The notes under the pieces are model-generated. The model did no database searches, had not been told where the DNA came from, and was given only the letters and a program-made list of their open reading frames with translations. Positions 1-6,936 of a DNA stretch of 12,145 nt are shown here, piece by piece; positions within the stretch are counted from its first letter, which is position 1, and each line of letters begins with the position of its first letter. A program made the translations under genes and the position numbers. Origin of the DNA: Acidimicrobiia bacterium (lineage in GTDB: Bacteria; Actinomycetota; Acidimicrobiia; Spongiisociales; ZC4RG35). The DNA lies in assembly GCA_029865445.1 (NCBI GenBank), contig JAOUGY010000093.1:1-12145 (forward strand), read 5' to 3'.

Positions 1-312
1 GTCGAAGCCGCCGCCGGGCCGGGCCAGGACGTCGATGGTGGCGACATGGTGGCCTTCGGCAAGGGTGAGACCATCATCGAGGAGGGCGCCCCGTCGGACT
101 CGGTGTACTGGATCGAGGACGGCGAGGTGGAGATCTTCCGGTCGACGCCCGACGGTGAGGAACACCTGGCGATCCTGGGACCCGGCCGCTACTTCGGGGA
201 ACTCGCCGGTCTATTGGGTATTCGGCGTACGGCTTCCGCGCGTTCGCTGTCGCCGGTCTCCTTGAGTGTTCACACGATCGACGGTTTCAGGCGGAAACTC
301 GCCCAGCAATGA
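1..312 (+). CDS. C-terminal cyclic-nucleotide-binding domain of a truncated protein
   Basis: The frame is open from base 1, so the gene begins before the window; the ATG at 46 is internal. The visible ~103 residues form the second half of a CRP/CAP-type cNMP-binding beta-barrel. An E-E-G-x-x-S-D segment is followed by the strand reading VYWIEDGEVEIF, and then by a phosphate-binding cassette (FGELAGLL, then RRTASARS), with the Arg and Ser/Ala residues that contact the cyclic phosphate in the family. The protein stops soon after the barrel, with no helix-turn-helix, so this is not a CRP-type regulator tail. In actinobacteria such C-terminal domains occur on transporters (ABC or MFS) and other enzymes, where they act as a ligand-sensing appendage; which one applies here cannot be told. 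Its TGA lies 1 bp from the stop of the convergent surface-protein gene. Confidence 0.8.
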   Translation, partial: VEAAAGPGQDVDGGDMVAFGKGETIIEEGAPSDSVYWIEDGEVEIFRSTPDGEEHLAILGPGRYFGELAGLLGIRRTASARSLSPVSLSVHTIDGFRRKLAQQ

Positions 313-327
313 TTCAGCGTTGTTGGG
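302..327. terminator. Possible bidirectional terminator hairpin over two stop codons
   Basis: The arms CCCAGCAA (302-309) and TTGTTGGG (320-327) form an 8-bp stem with one G-T wobble and a 10-nt loop. The stem-loop covers the stop codons of both convergent genes (310-312 plus, 314-316 minus). Neither side is followed by a clear T-run, so terminator function is inferred from position. Confidence 0.35.
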
Positions 328-1707
328 GAAGTCGGCGCCTCAGCAGCAGCGTTCCGGCCACGAGGGGGGCGGCACCCACGACCGTCATGCTGATGGCGTC
401 GAGCCCGGTGAACGGCAGTGGTGTCGACACCTGAACGGTCGCCGACGCGGAATCCGAGTTGTTGACGAGGTTCGGCTCTGTCGATCCGGAGAGACTCCGT
501 GCCTCGGCCGAGTTCTCGAATGTCCCGTTCCGCTCCACCTCCGTGCCGAGCGCCACACCGACCGACGCGCCCGGCGACAGGTCGCCCTGCCAGTCGCAGG
601 TCAGGGCGGTTCCGCTTGCGACGCAGCGCAAGCCGGTGTCTGGCTCGACGGAAACGACTCTCATCCCGGCGGGTATCGAGTCGGCGAGGACGATCGGTCC
701 TGGTGCCGTCGCCGCCCCGACGTTGGTGACATCGATCGTCCACGTCACGAGGCGACCTTCCACCGAGGCCATCTCCTTGGTGGTCGCCAGATCGAAGTCG
801 GCCTGGAACCCGAAGTCGAGGTCACTCACCGTCTGCCCTTGCGCCATTGTGAGCATGGTCTCGAGGTCGTTCGTGCCGTCCGGGTCGAACACCGGTCTCG
901 CCCCGGCGGGAAGCCTGGCCGGGTCGATCCTGATCGTGTAAGCCCCGGGGGAGATGTCGTCGAACCGGTATCCGTCGCCCGAATTGACCGTCTCTGCCAC
1001 GACGACATCGTCCGCAGTGCCCAGCTGCCCATCGGGTCCCGGTCCGATGAGTTGTACGCGCACCCCGGAGATTCCTCCGGTCGTGTCCACCTCTCCGTCT
1101 CCGTCGAGATCCCACCCGATCGCGCCGGAGATCGATCCCGGTCAGCACGGCGGTGTCGTCGACCCGGTGTACCCGGGATTGGGGGTGAGGCTCGTCGATG
1201 TCACGGCGAGCACCTCGACGGTCAGGCCAGGGAAGGTGGCGGTGAGGTCGTCCTCGACTCCACGCTGGCGAGGACGGCGTCACCCGTGTTCGAAACGGTG
1301 ATGCGATATGTGAGCTCATATCGGCCATCTCCGAGATAGTCCGGGCCACCGATCAGCAGTTTCACCAAAGCGAGTTCCGGTGCCTCCGAGAACGTCACGA
1401 GTGTCGGCGTGTTCTCAAGTTGCCGGTCACCTGGACGTCGTGGAGTCGGATCCTCCGAGGTTCGAGACCGTCACTGCGTAGGTGACGGAATAGCGGCCAT
1501 TCGCGAGCTCGGTCGGGCCGGACGTGATCCTCTTGGCGTGCCGATCTGGGGGCCGCACCACGAGAAGTCGGAGAAACCGAGGTACTGCTGGAGCAGCCCG
1601 GCGCCTGCGGTGTATCGCACGACCATCCGGTCGATCGGGCCCTGGTAGGTGACGTCGACGTTGGAGGCGCTGCTCGATCCTGGTGTGTTCGCCGTTCCGG
1701 TCGAGGG
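314..1707 (-). pseudogene. Frameshifted LPFTG-anchored DUF11/SdrD-type surface protein
   Basis: Read from 1707 down to 314 on the minus strand. (a) ~1707-1540: a domain containing NVDVTYQGPIDRMVVRYTAG and then QQYLGFSDFSW, typical of actinobacterial DUF11 surface proteins. (b) ~1536-1446 and 1380-1260: two DUF11 repeats, with GRYSVTYAVTVSNLGGSD and GRYELTYRITVSNTGDA. (c) 1141-~850: an SdrD-B-like domain with the Ca-site-like DLDGDGEVD and GADGQLGTADD-type turns. (d) ~830-430: another DUF11 domain. (e) the sorting signal LPFTG, then a hydrophobic segment and RRR at the very C-terminus. The clean open frame is 314-1141, with GTG at 1090 as its nearest start. Upstream the reading frame changes near 1128, 1163, 1257, 1419, 1445 and 1538, and an in-frame TGA lies at 1142-1144. 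No N-terminal signal peptide is visible, so the gene also looks 5'-truncated near 1710-1760. It would be sortase-anchored on the cell wall if expressed. The family call is firm; pseudogene versus sequencing error is open. Confidence 0.75.
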
Positions 1708-1830
1708 TCAGGTCAGGCCCAAATCGGCCACGAGAGACGCCAATCGGGTAGGGCGGACCCCTACGTGATCAACTCCTCGATCTGCTCGGTCCACAAATCG
1801 CCGTTCGCCGCCGTGCCCCCGGCTCCCCGG

Positions 1831-1873
1831 ATTGCGTCCGTGGCTTCCACACGTTCCAAATCACGGACGCAAT
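1831..1873. repeat. Perfect 12-bp inverted repeat, 19-nt spacer
   Basis: ATTGCGTCCGTG (1831-1842) is exactly complemented by CACGGACGCAAT (1862-1873). It sits between the decayed surface gene and the DGPF gene, about 85 bp before the latter's start. No T-run follows on either strand, so an operator or scar is as likely as a terminator. Confidence 0.7.
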
Positions 1874-1884
1874 TTGGGGCGGAT

Positions 1885-1911
1885 TGTCCTCCGGGGGTGG
1901 TTGCGGTTCGT
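1885..1911 (+). promoter_or_regulatory. Candidate ECF42-type promoter for the DGPF-sigma pair
   Basis: TGTCCT (1885-1890) and CGT (1909-1911), 18 bp apart, loosely match the bipartite motif described for ECF42 sigma targets (TGTCGA at -35; CGA/TC at -10), four of six bases in the -35. Autoregulation is known for this group, so a site here is expected, but the match is weak. A TAGGGT (1915-1920) could instead be a housekeeping -10. Confidence 0.25.
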
Positions 1912-1958
1912 AGGTAGGGTGAGCGCGGGAGACGCCCGCCCAGACGTGAGGAGACCTC

Positions 1959-2321
1959 ATGAGCCAGTACCTGCTTTCGCTTCACGCCGTGAAAGGCGAG
2001 TCGAGAGGACCTCAATCCCACGAGGAGATGGAGTCGTTCATGGAGCGAATAGAGGCGCTGGAAACCGACATGCGCGCCAGCGGCGCCTTCTTGTTCACGG
2101 GAGGCCTCCACGGTCCCGATGCTGCGACGGTGGTGCGGAGGAGCGAAGGCGAGCTGTTGCTCACCGACGGCCCCTTCTCGGAATCGAAGGAGCACCTCGC
2201 CGGCTTCTATGTCATCGAGGCCGCCGATCTCGATGCGGCGATCGAGTGGGCCGGGAAAGTCGTCGACTGCATCGGGGCTCCCATCGAGGTCCGTCCGTTC
2301 TTCGATTCCCGCAGCGCTTGA
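1959..2321 (+). CDS. YCII-related DGPF-motif protein
   Basis: A 120-residue protein of the YCII/DGPF family. The signature D70-G71-P72-F73 lies inside LLLTDGPFSESKEHLAGF, followed by the usual Y-V-I-E-A-A-D-L-D-A-A-I-x-W-A segment. Length and motif positions fit a complete member. Start choice: ATG at 1959 with a Shine-Dalgarno GAGGAG at 1948-1953, 5 nt away. These proteins form ferredoxin-like dimers related to muconolactone isomerase folds; their enzymatic role, if any, is unsettled. They occur almost obligatorily beside ECF42 sigma factors, as here: the downstream sigma gene begins inside this gene's stop codon. I infer that the protein is a target and/or partner of that sigma factor, since no anti-sigma gene is present in the window. 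Confidence 0.92.
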   Translation: MSQYLLSLHAVKGESRGPQSHEEMESFMERIEALETDMRASGAFLFTGGLHGPDAATVVRRSEGELLLTDGPFSESKEHLAGFYVIEAADLDAAIEWAGKVVDCIGAPIEVRPFFDSRSA

Positions 2322-3511
2322 TCGGATTGGAAGAGGCAGAGATCGAGCGCGTCTTCCGCGAGGTCTACGGCCAGGCCGTGGCCACGGTGACACGCACATG
2401 CGGAGATCTGTCTGCAGCCGAAGACGCGGTCCAGTATGCGTTCGCAGAGGCGGCGGAGAGGTGGCCGGTAGACGGTGTTCCGCCGAATCCAGCCGGTTGG
2501 ATCATCACCGTCGCCCGCAACAACGCCATCGACGTGCATCGCCGTCGACGGAGAGGCGCCGAGATCGCCGAGGCTCATCTGGTCGGTGGTTCCGAAGAGG
2601 AGGGCCCGGTCACCGACGACATCTTGCGATTGGTGTTCACCTGCTGTCATCCATCGCTCGCATTCGAGGCGCGTGTCGCACTGACCCTCAGGGTGGTGGG
2701 CGGGTTGAGCGTGGCTGACGTCGCCCGCGCTTTCCTGGTGAACGAGGACGCAATGGCGAAACGGCTCGTTCGGGCCAAGTACAAGATCAGGGCGGCAGGG
2801 ATCCCCTATCGAGTTCCGTCCTCGGAGGAGCTGAACGATCGACTGCAATCCGTCCTCGCGGTTGTCTATCTGATCTTCAATGTCGGTCTCGACAAACCGG
2901 ACCAGGAGGTCCTCCGCGGCCAGGCGATCAGGATGGGACGAACCCTTGCGTTCTTGATGCCGGACCAACCCGAGGTGATTGGTCTTCTGGCTCTGATGCT
3001 GTTGATCGAGGCGCGGGTCGGATCGCGTTTTGAAGGCGACACGTTGGTTCTCCTGAGAGATCAGGACCGGACTCGGTGGGACAGAGGTCTCGTGATCGAG
3101 GGTCAAGACCTGGTCCGTGCTTGTATCCGGCGCGGTCGACCCGGTCCGTACCAGTTGCAGGCCGCCATCCAGGCTGTGCACTGCGATGCAGACCGGTTCG
3201 AAGACACCGACTGGGACCAGATCGCGATCCTGTACGACCAGCTGATGGTGATGGCACCGACGCCGGTGGTGGCGTTGAATCGGGCGGTGGCGATCGGCGA
3301 AACCAAGGGTCCCCTCGAGGCGTTGACGGCGATGGACGAGTTGAGCCCGACCCTCGACGACTACCACCTCCTGGCCTCGTGCCGGGGCGTCATGCTGCGG
3401 CGACTCGGCCGGGAGGAGGAAGCGATCGAAGCCTTCCGGAGAGCTCACCAGCTGGCACCGTCCGACCGGGAGAAGCAGTTGCTAGAACGTCGCATCGCCG
3501 GTCACGAGTAG
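2318..3511 (+). CDS. ECF42-type RNA polymerase sigma factor with C-terminal TPR-like extension
   Basis: About 397 residues, the usual length for ECF42. Region 2 covers roughly residues 8-80 and includes EDAVQYAFAEAAERWP and NPAGWIITVARNNAIDVHRR. A linker with FTCCHPSLAFEARVALTLR (~105-123) leads into region 4, with the helix-turn-helix segment GLSVADVARAFLVNEDAMAKRL. The extension that defines this group (DUF6596/TPR-like, ~175-397) includes YLIFNVGL, GPYQLQAAIQAVH, PTPVVALNRAVAIGE and a TPR-like LGREEEAIEAFRRAHQLAP. Start: TTG at 2318 overlaps the upstream stop as TTGA, giving the family's normal N-terminus; TTG at 2327 is an alternative. The frame stays open far upstream (to 1832), but that part has no homology-like content and overlaps the DGPF gene. 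In ECF42 the extension is needed for activity and replaces a classical anti-sigma factor. It probably transcribes its own operon. Confidence 0.93.
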   Translation: MIGLEEAEIERVFREVYGQAVATVTRTCGDLSAAEDAVQYAFAEAAERWPVDGVPPNPAGWIITVARNNAIDVHRRRRRGAEIAEAHLVGGSEEEGPVTDDILRLVFTCCHPSLAFEARVALTLRVVGGLSVADVARAFLVNEDAMAKRLVRAKYKIRAAGIPYRVPSSEELNDRLQSVLAVVYLIFNVGLDKPDQEVLRGQAIRMGRTLAFLMPDQPEVIGLLALMLLIEARVGSRFEGDTLVLLRDQDRTRWDRGLVIEGQDLVRACIRRGRPGPYQLQAAIQAVHCDADRFEDTDWDQIAILYDQLMVMAPTPVVALNRAVAIGETKGPLEALTAMDELSPTLDDYHLLASCRGVMLRRLGREEEAIEAFRRAHQLAPSDREKQLLERRIAGHE

Positions 3512-3551
3512 GCGCAGCCTCGGTGGCGATCCGCCGGCTCAGCGGCGAGGG

Positions 3552-3959
3552 TCAAAGCAGGGCGGCGATGGCGGCAACACCGAGCAGGGCGAGCACCAGG
3601 AATGCGACGACGGGACCCCACCGGTCGTCCTGGGCGTAGTACCCGGCACTGGTGACGGTCGAGTAGACGAGCCCGCCGGCCGCCACACCGGCGAGAAGAC
3701 GGGCGCCCGGACCCTCGGTGAAAGCCAGCATGAGGCCCGCGGTCACGAGTGTGAGGCCAAGGAGGTACTCGGCAGCAATGTGAAACCAGATGGCGCGATC
3801 ACCGGCCGCGACCTCGGGGACCCGCCCGGTCGCCAGGAGGAAGCTCCAGAGACCGACGATTCCGATGCCGACCGCGATCTCCAATGCGAGAACAGAGACC
3901 ACGACCAGGACGCTAGTCCACTCGCCCCGCAGCTCAGGCCGGGGTGAGTGGTGCTCCAC
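3552..3959 (-). CDS. Small four-helix membrane protein, function unknown
   Basis: A 135-residue protein from a GTG start. About four hydrophobic helices are visible: ~17-42, 58-79, 86-106 and 112-135. The last ends at the C-terminus with AAIAALL. The loop between helices 1 and 2 is short and charged, and a conserved-looking YYAQDDRWGP lies before the last helix. The layout resembles small uncharacterised inner-membrane proteins of the DoxX/DUF4345-like size class, but no diagnostic motif lets me assign one. It converges with the sigma factor (40 bp gap) and diverges from the VOC gene. A GAGAGG on the coding strand 12 nt before the GTG is a distant ribosome-binding site, so the start is uncertain. 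Confidence 0.7.
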   Translation of the reverse strand: MEHHSPRPELRGEWTSVLVVVSVLALEIAVGIGIVGLWSFLLATGRVPEVAAGDRAIWFHIAAEYLLGLTLVTAGLMLAFTEGPGARLLAGVAAGGLVYSTVTSAGYYAQDDRWGPVVAFLVLALLGVAAIAALL

Positions 3960-4090
3960 CGGATGGCTCGACCTCTCAAGCCGTGTTGGCCGCTACGGGC
4001 GCGAAGACGAGTGGATCGGCGGTCGCCGACTCTCGTGCACGGCGTTCCGGTCTAGCGCTACTGCGCAAAAACAGAACAGGAAACCGGGCT

Positions 4091-4106
4091 ATGCGTGCTC
4101 ACGCAT
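4091..4106. promoter_or_regulatory. 16-bp near-perfect palindrome, possible operator
   Basis: ATGCGTG (4091-4097) and CACGCAT (4100-4106) are perfect inverted arms around a 2-bp centre (CT). The site lies in the divergent spacer between the membrane-protein gene and the VOC gene. The shape suits binding by a dimeric repressor. No regulator gene for it is evident nearby. Confidence 0.4.
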
Positions 4107-4229
4107 CGTGACGTTCGCCCCCAGGCCGCAGGCGATCAGAGAAGTGCCGTACCGGCGGGGTTGGTGGCCTCGTCCGCGGCGCTGATATTCGCGGTCGAGA
4201 CGATGGAGCCGCCTCGCCCAGAAGACGCC

Positions 4230-4235
4230 TATGGT
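4230..4235 (+). promoter_or_regulatory. Candidate -10 box of a leaderless VOC transcript
   Basis: TATGGT ends 6 nt before the preferred GTG start at 4242, the spacing expected when transcription starts at the start codon. No Shine-Dalgarno precedes that GTG. No convincing -35 hexamer is visible. Confidence 0.4.
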
Positions 4236-4241
4236 CGCTGC

Positions 4242-4640
4242 GTGCACATCGAGAGCTTGGCTCTGATCGTCCGGGACTACGACGACGCCATCCGGTTCTT
4301 CGTGGAGGCCTTGGGCTTCGAACTCGTCGAGGACTCTCCGGCGACGACCAACGACGGGAGACCGAAGCGATGGGTCGTGGTGCGACCGCCGGGTGGGCAG
4401 ACGGGGCTGTTGCTGGCCCGAGCGGACGGAGATGTACAAGCAGGCGCAGTCGGTGAGCAGTTCGCAGGACGTGTCGGCCTCTTCCTCCGCGTCGACGACT
4501 TCGACACGGCCCGGCAACGGATGCTCGACCATGGCGTGCGGTTCGTCACCGAGCCCCGCGACGAGCCCTATGGTCGCTTCGCAGTCTTCCTGGACCTCGA
4601 GGGCAATCGGTGGGACCTGCTCGGCCCGCCGAGCAAGTGA
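4242..4640 (+). CDS. VOC-superfamily (glyoxalase/bleomycin-resistance-like) protein
   Basis: A 132-residue single-module VOC protein. The N-terminal strand H-I-E-S-L-A-L-I-V is followed by DYDDAIRFFVEALGFELVED, the beta-hairpin RWVVVRPPGGQTGLLLA, and the second paired beta-alpha unit GRVGLFLRVDDFDTARQRM. It ends with the FLDLEGNRWDLLGP strand. Candidate metal ligands are the early His2 and the Glu in DLEGN; two further ligands would come from the dimer partner or the middle strands. Start: GTG 4242 gives the standard N-terminus. ATG 4203 or 4095 would add tails with no family counterpart and no better ribosome-binding site. Substrate cannot be inferred; the group includes glyoxalases, dioxygenases and drug-binding proteins. 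It is a monocistronic unit. Confidence 0.88.
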   Translation: MHIESLALIVRDYDDAIRFFVEALGFELVEDSPATTNDGRPKRWVVVRPPGGQTGLLLARADGDVQAGAVGEQFAGRVGLFLRVDDFDTARQRMLDHGVRFVTEPRDEPYGRFAVFLDLEGNRWDLLGPPSK

Positions 4641-4754
4641 CTCCTTGGGCCCCCGCGCCACGCGCACATTTCCGAGCGGCTACGACCGTGCCTCGATCGC
4701 AGGAGCGGCGTTCGGCAATCGGTGGATGACCCAGCGGATTTACCCGAGGGTGCC

Positions 4755-4940
4755 TCAGAGCCGGTCGGCAACCGCGGTAGCGAGCGCTTTGATGTGGCTG
4801 CGGTCGATGCATCAACGTGGATGAGCACGGCTGTGACGTCGGCATCGCCCTTTTCGAAGGCGAGGATGGGCCCATCGGCGATCGAGTCGCCGTATCACAA
4901 ACGCGGCGGCTGGGACGATCAGCGCCGCGGCTGAACGCAT
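4755..4940 (-). pseudogene. Possible small gene broken by two frameshifts
   Basis: On the minus strand an ATG at 4940 opens MRSAAALIVPAAAFVI, a hydrophobic leader-like start. In a second frame (~4890-4815) comes SIADGPILAFEKGDADVTAV, continuing LIHVDA, and in the third frame SHIKALATAVADRL ends at a TGA (4755-4757). Joined, these give a coherent protein of about 60 residues with an amphipathic C-terminal helix. I recognise no family. It lies just downstream of the serine hydrolase on the same strand (~57 bp after its stop). It may be decayed, mis-sequenced or chance coding potential. Confidence 0.35.
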
Positions 4941-4996
4941 GAGCGTGCGGGCGTGATTGGCTGTCTTGGGCGCGTTCCGGATCCGATCGTGCAGAA

Positions 4997-6241
4997 TCAG
5001 GAGATTCCGGGGCTGCTCCGATTGCTCGTGTGACGAGGCGACCTTGCAGGGAGATCCCCCTTCTGGCGCTTGCGCAGGTGTCTCACAACCACAACGACGA
5101 CCCCGACCACCAATCCGAGCCCCAGCAGGACCAACCACAACGGAGTAGACCAGCCCGTCCAGGGCCAACCGAATTGGCCGCCGACCTCATCGATAACCGC
5201 CGACGTCAGATCGAGACCGCTGTCGCTGTTCGTCAGCAGCACAACCCCTTGGCCCAGATGAGGAACAGCCACGAACTCCGACCGATACCCCTCGTTGGCA
5301 CCATCGTGAGTGATGGCGATCCCGCCCTCCTCGCGGCTCACCCCAAACCCAACGGCGAAGTCCGGGTCCAGCAGCAGCTCAGCCGTCGCCTGGTCCAGCA
5401 CCGTCCCTGAATCGTCGACATAGGAGCGCATCACATCGGCAACGAGCACGGCATACTCGTCGGCCGTCGTCCACATCGAGCCCGCCGCCGTCTCCGGGTA
5501 CTGATGCCAGCCACCGCCGGCCACCTCGGTCCCATCGGCTCTGTACCCGACTGCGAGAACCGCCCGGTCTTCCGGGTAGAAGAGCCGGAATGTTGACCGC
5601 TCCATGCCGAGAGCGCCGAAGACCTCGGTCTCAGCGATATCCTCGAACAACAGCCCGGTGTGGTCCTCGATCGCGAGTTGAGCGATCAAGAAGCCGCCGC
5701 CCGAGTAGTTGCGCTCGGTTCCGGGCTGGGCAACGACCCGCATCGGCTCGTTCTTGTCCCTCACCCCGAGGAGGAGCCGATCGAGTCCGGGGAGATCCTC
5801 GCTCAGCGTGTAGCCGGGAAAACCCGGAACATTGATCCCGGCACGATGCGCAAAGAGCATCCGCAGCGTGATCGTCTCGTCGTACCCGCTCGGGGGCAAC
5901 GTCCAACTGGTGAGCATCGTGGTCACATCTGCCTCGAGGTCGATCCAGCCCTGCTCAGCGATTGCTGCAGCCACCAAGCCGGCGACGGGTTTGCTCAGCG
6001 AGGCAGCCTGGAACAGTGTGTCCGGAGTGACCGGGCGACCCTGTTCTGCGTCTCCGTAGGAGCGCACATACGCAACCGCGAAATCATCGATGACCGCAAG
6101 GCTGACACCCGGAACAACGTGCTCCTTCATCATGTCCACGGCGACTTCGTCGAGGCGATCCGTGTCGAGCCCCGATTCCGCCGCACAGGCAGCCGACACC
6201 AAGACGAGAAGCAACGTCAAGAGCGCGGTGAGAGACCTCAT
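4997..6241 (-). CDS. Serine beta-lactamase-like hydrolase (class C/EstB-type), membrane-anchored
   Basis: A 414-residue protein of the beta-lactamase/transpeptidase-like family. An N-terminal export signal (residues 1-20) ends SAACAAE. Cys19 could be lipidated, but its -3 residue is Ser, so a type I cut is equally possible. Catalytic motifs are S81-L-S-K84 (SxxK, nucleophile and base), Y179-S-G within ERNYSGGG (the YxN/YSx position), and H312-D-G in place of KTG, as in class C-like esterases and peptidases. A C-terminal membrane helix (~367-387, very Val-rich) is followed by HLRKRQK, a positively charged cytoplasmic stop. The active domain therefore faces outside. Such proteins are esterases, D-amino-peptidases or penicillin-binding relatives; true beta-lactamase activity is not implied. 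Start ATG 6241 lacks a clear ribosome-binding site and has a weak CATGCT 6 nt upstream, so a leaderless start is possible. Confidence 0.9.
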   Translation of the reverse strand: MRSLTALLTLLLVLVSAACAAESGLDTDRLDEVAVDMMKEHVVPGVSLAVIDDFAVAYVRSYGDAEQGRPVTPDTLFQAASLSKPVAGLVAAAIAEQGWIDLEADVTTMLTSWTLPPSGYDETITLRMLFAHRAGINVPGFPGYTLSEDLPGLDRLLLGVRDKNEPMRVVAQPGTERNYSGGGFLIAQLAIEDHTGLLFEDIAETEVFGALGMERSTFRLFYPEDRAVLAVGYRADGTEVAGGGWHQYPETAAGSMWTTADEYAVLVADVMRSYVDDSGTVLDQATAELLLDPDFAVGFGVSREEGGIAITHDGANEGYRSEFVAVPHLGQGVVLLTNSDSGLDLTSAVIDEVGGQFGWPWTGWSTPLWLVLLGLGLVVGVVVVVVRHLRKRQKGDLPARSPRHTSNRSSPGIS

Positions 6242-6423
6242 CGACCCAGCATGTCAGAACGCGGCTGCGGCAACCACCCACGGCGCGGGTTTGACGGATG
6301 GCGCTCGGGCGGACAAACCACCGCCAGGCGAGTGATGGACAACCCTTTGAGCGCCAGGATGCCAACCTTCGGCCAGTCGTTCAGCTGCAACCGAACCCGC
6401 GCAGCTCACCCATCACTCCGCGC

Positions 6424-6453
6424 GATATCGCACACTCTGCAGTGAGCGATATC
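6424..6453. repeat. 30-nt hairpin (13-bp arms with one mismatch)
   Basis: GATATCGC (6424-6431) pairs with GCGATATC (6446-6453); after one A-A mismatch, CACT (6433-6436) pairs with AGTG (6441-6444) around a 4-nt loop CTGC. The left arm is itself part of the perfect palindrome GCGATATCGC (6422-6431). Recognisable transposase coding sequence begins directly at its right edge. Confidence 0.75.
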
Positions 6454-6636
6454 CGGCAGGGAGGATGGGTTTGGGCGCTCTATCACGTGGTCATCACCCG
6501 GATGAGACACGATCAGCGAACCCGCGATTACGTCGCCCGGCGACTCACCGAAGGCAAAACCATGGGAGAGATCGCCCGGATCCTGAAACGCTACGTCGCC
6601 AGAGAAGTGTTCAAACACCTCCCACACCCAGCCTGA
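6454..6636 (+). pseudogene. C-terminal remnant of an IS110-family-like transposase
   Basis: Sixty codons ending at TGA 6634-6636. The segment WALYHVVITRMRHDQRTRDY, then VARRLTEGKTMGEIARILKR and YVAREVFKHL, matches the typical tail of actinobacterial IS110-type (DEDD/Transposase_20) transposases. That tail has the pattern ALxxIVxxRMxxDxRTRxYVxRRxxEGKTxxEIxRxLKRYxARE. The N-terminal RuvC-like DEDD domain and the serine-bearing Tnp_20 body are missing. The frame runs open upstream to 6298, but nothing before 6454 resembles the family. The fragment is inactive and marks an old insertion or recombination endpoint. The exact IS family is known-pattern recognition, not a search result. Confidence 0.7.
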
Positions 6637-6936
6637 ACCCTCCTGTTGGGGTCTGGCCCGATCGAACCGGCTCACACCCACTCGGGGTTGTGGAACGAAT
6701 GACCTGCCGACCCCGACCTCGATGACATGACCGGACCGGGCGACCCAGGTGTGACCTAGAGCGTGCCCCCACCAGCGCGTGGGTGGCTGATCCCTGTCGT
6801 GTTCTAACAGACGCCCACCCCGGAGACCCGCCGGCACGAGCCCGGCGACTTCAACGCGTCCCCAGCACCCCAGAGCCCAAGACCAGGGGACGAGGGCTCG
6901 TCTGGCGAGCGCGATGGACACGGGTGCCAAACCAGC
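6637..6936. other. Intergenic stretch with no gene
   Basis: I see no credible coding sequence on either strand, only open frames caused by the GC bias. A short imperfect inverted pair (CCACC/GGTGG near 6770-6790) could be the old terminator of the transposase remnant. It is probably leftover sequence from the same insertion. Confidence 0.5.

Noticed and set aside
1142..1144. In-frame TGA in the surface gene as a selenocysteine codon, given selB nearby
   Set aside because: The expected text (DDTAVLTG) lies in a neighbouring frame at this point, so the TGA is a frameshift consequence. No SECIS-like hairpin follows and a cell-wall repeat protein is not a plausible selenoprotein.
266..1339. 357-codon open frame on the plus strand
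   Set aside because: It lies opposite the DUF11/SdrD gene, whose minus-strand domains and LPFTG anchor are unmistakable; the plus translation is Arg/His/Gly-rich with no domain pattern, as expected of an antisense shadow in GC-rich DNA.
1761..2399. 212-codon minus-strand open frame ending in DLWTEQIEELIT
   Set aside because: The short tail looks protein-like, but most of the frame is antisense to the DGPF and sigma genes and matches no family.
2207..3448. 413-codon open frame antisense to the sigma factor
   Set aside because: His/Gln/Arg-rich translation without domains; the plus strand encodes a complete ECF42 sigma factor.
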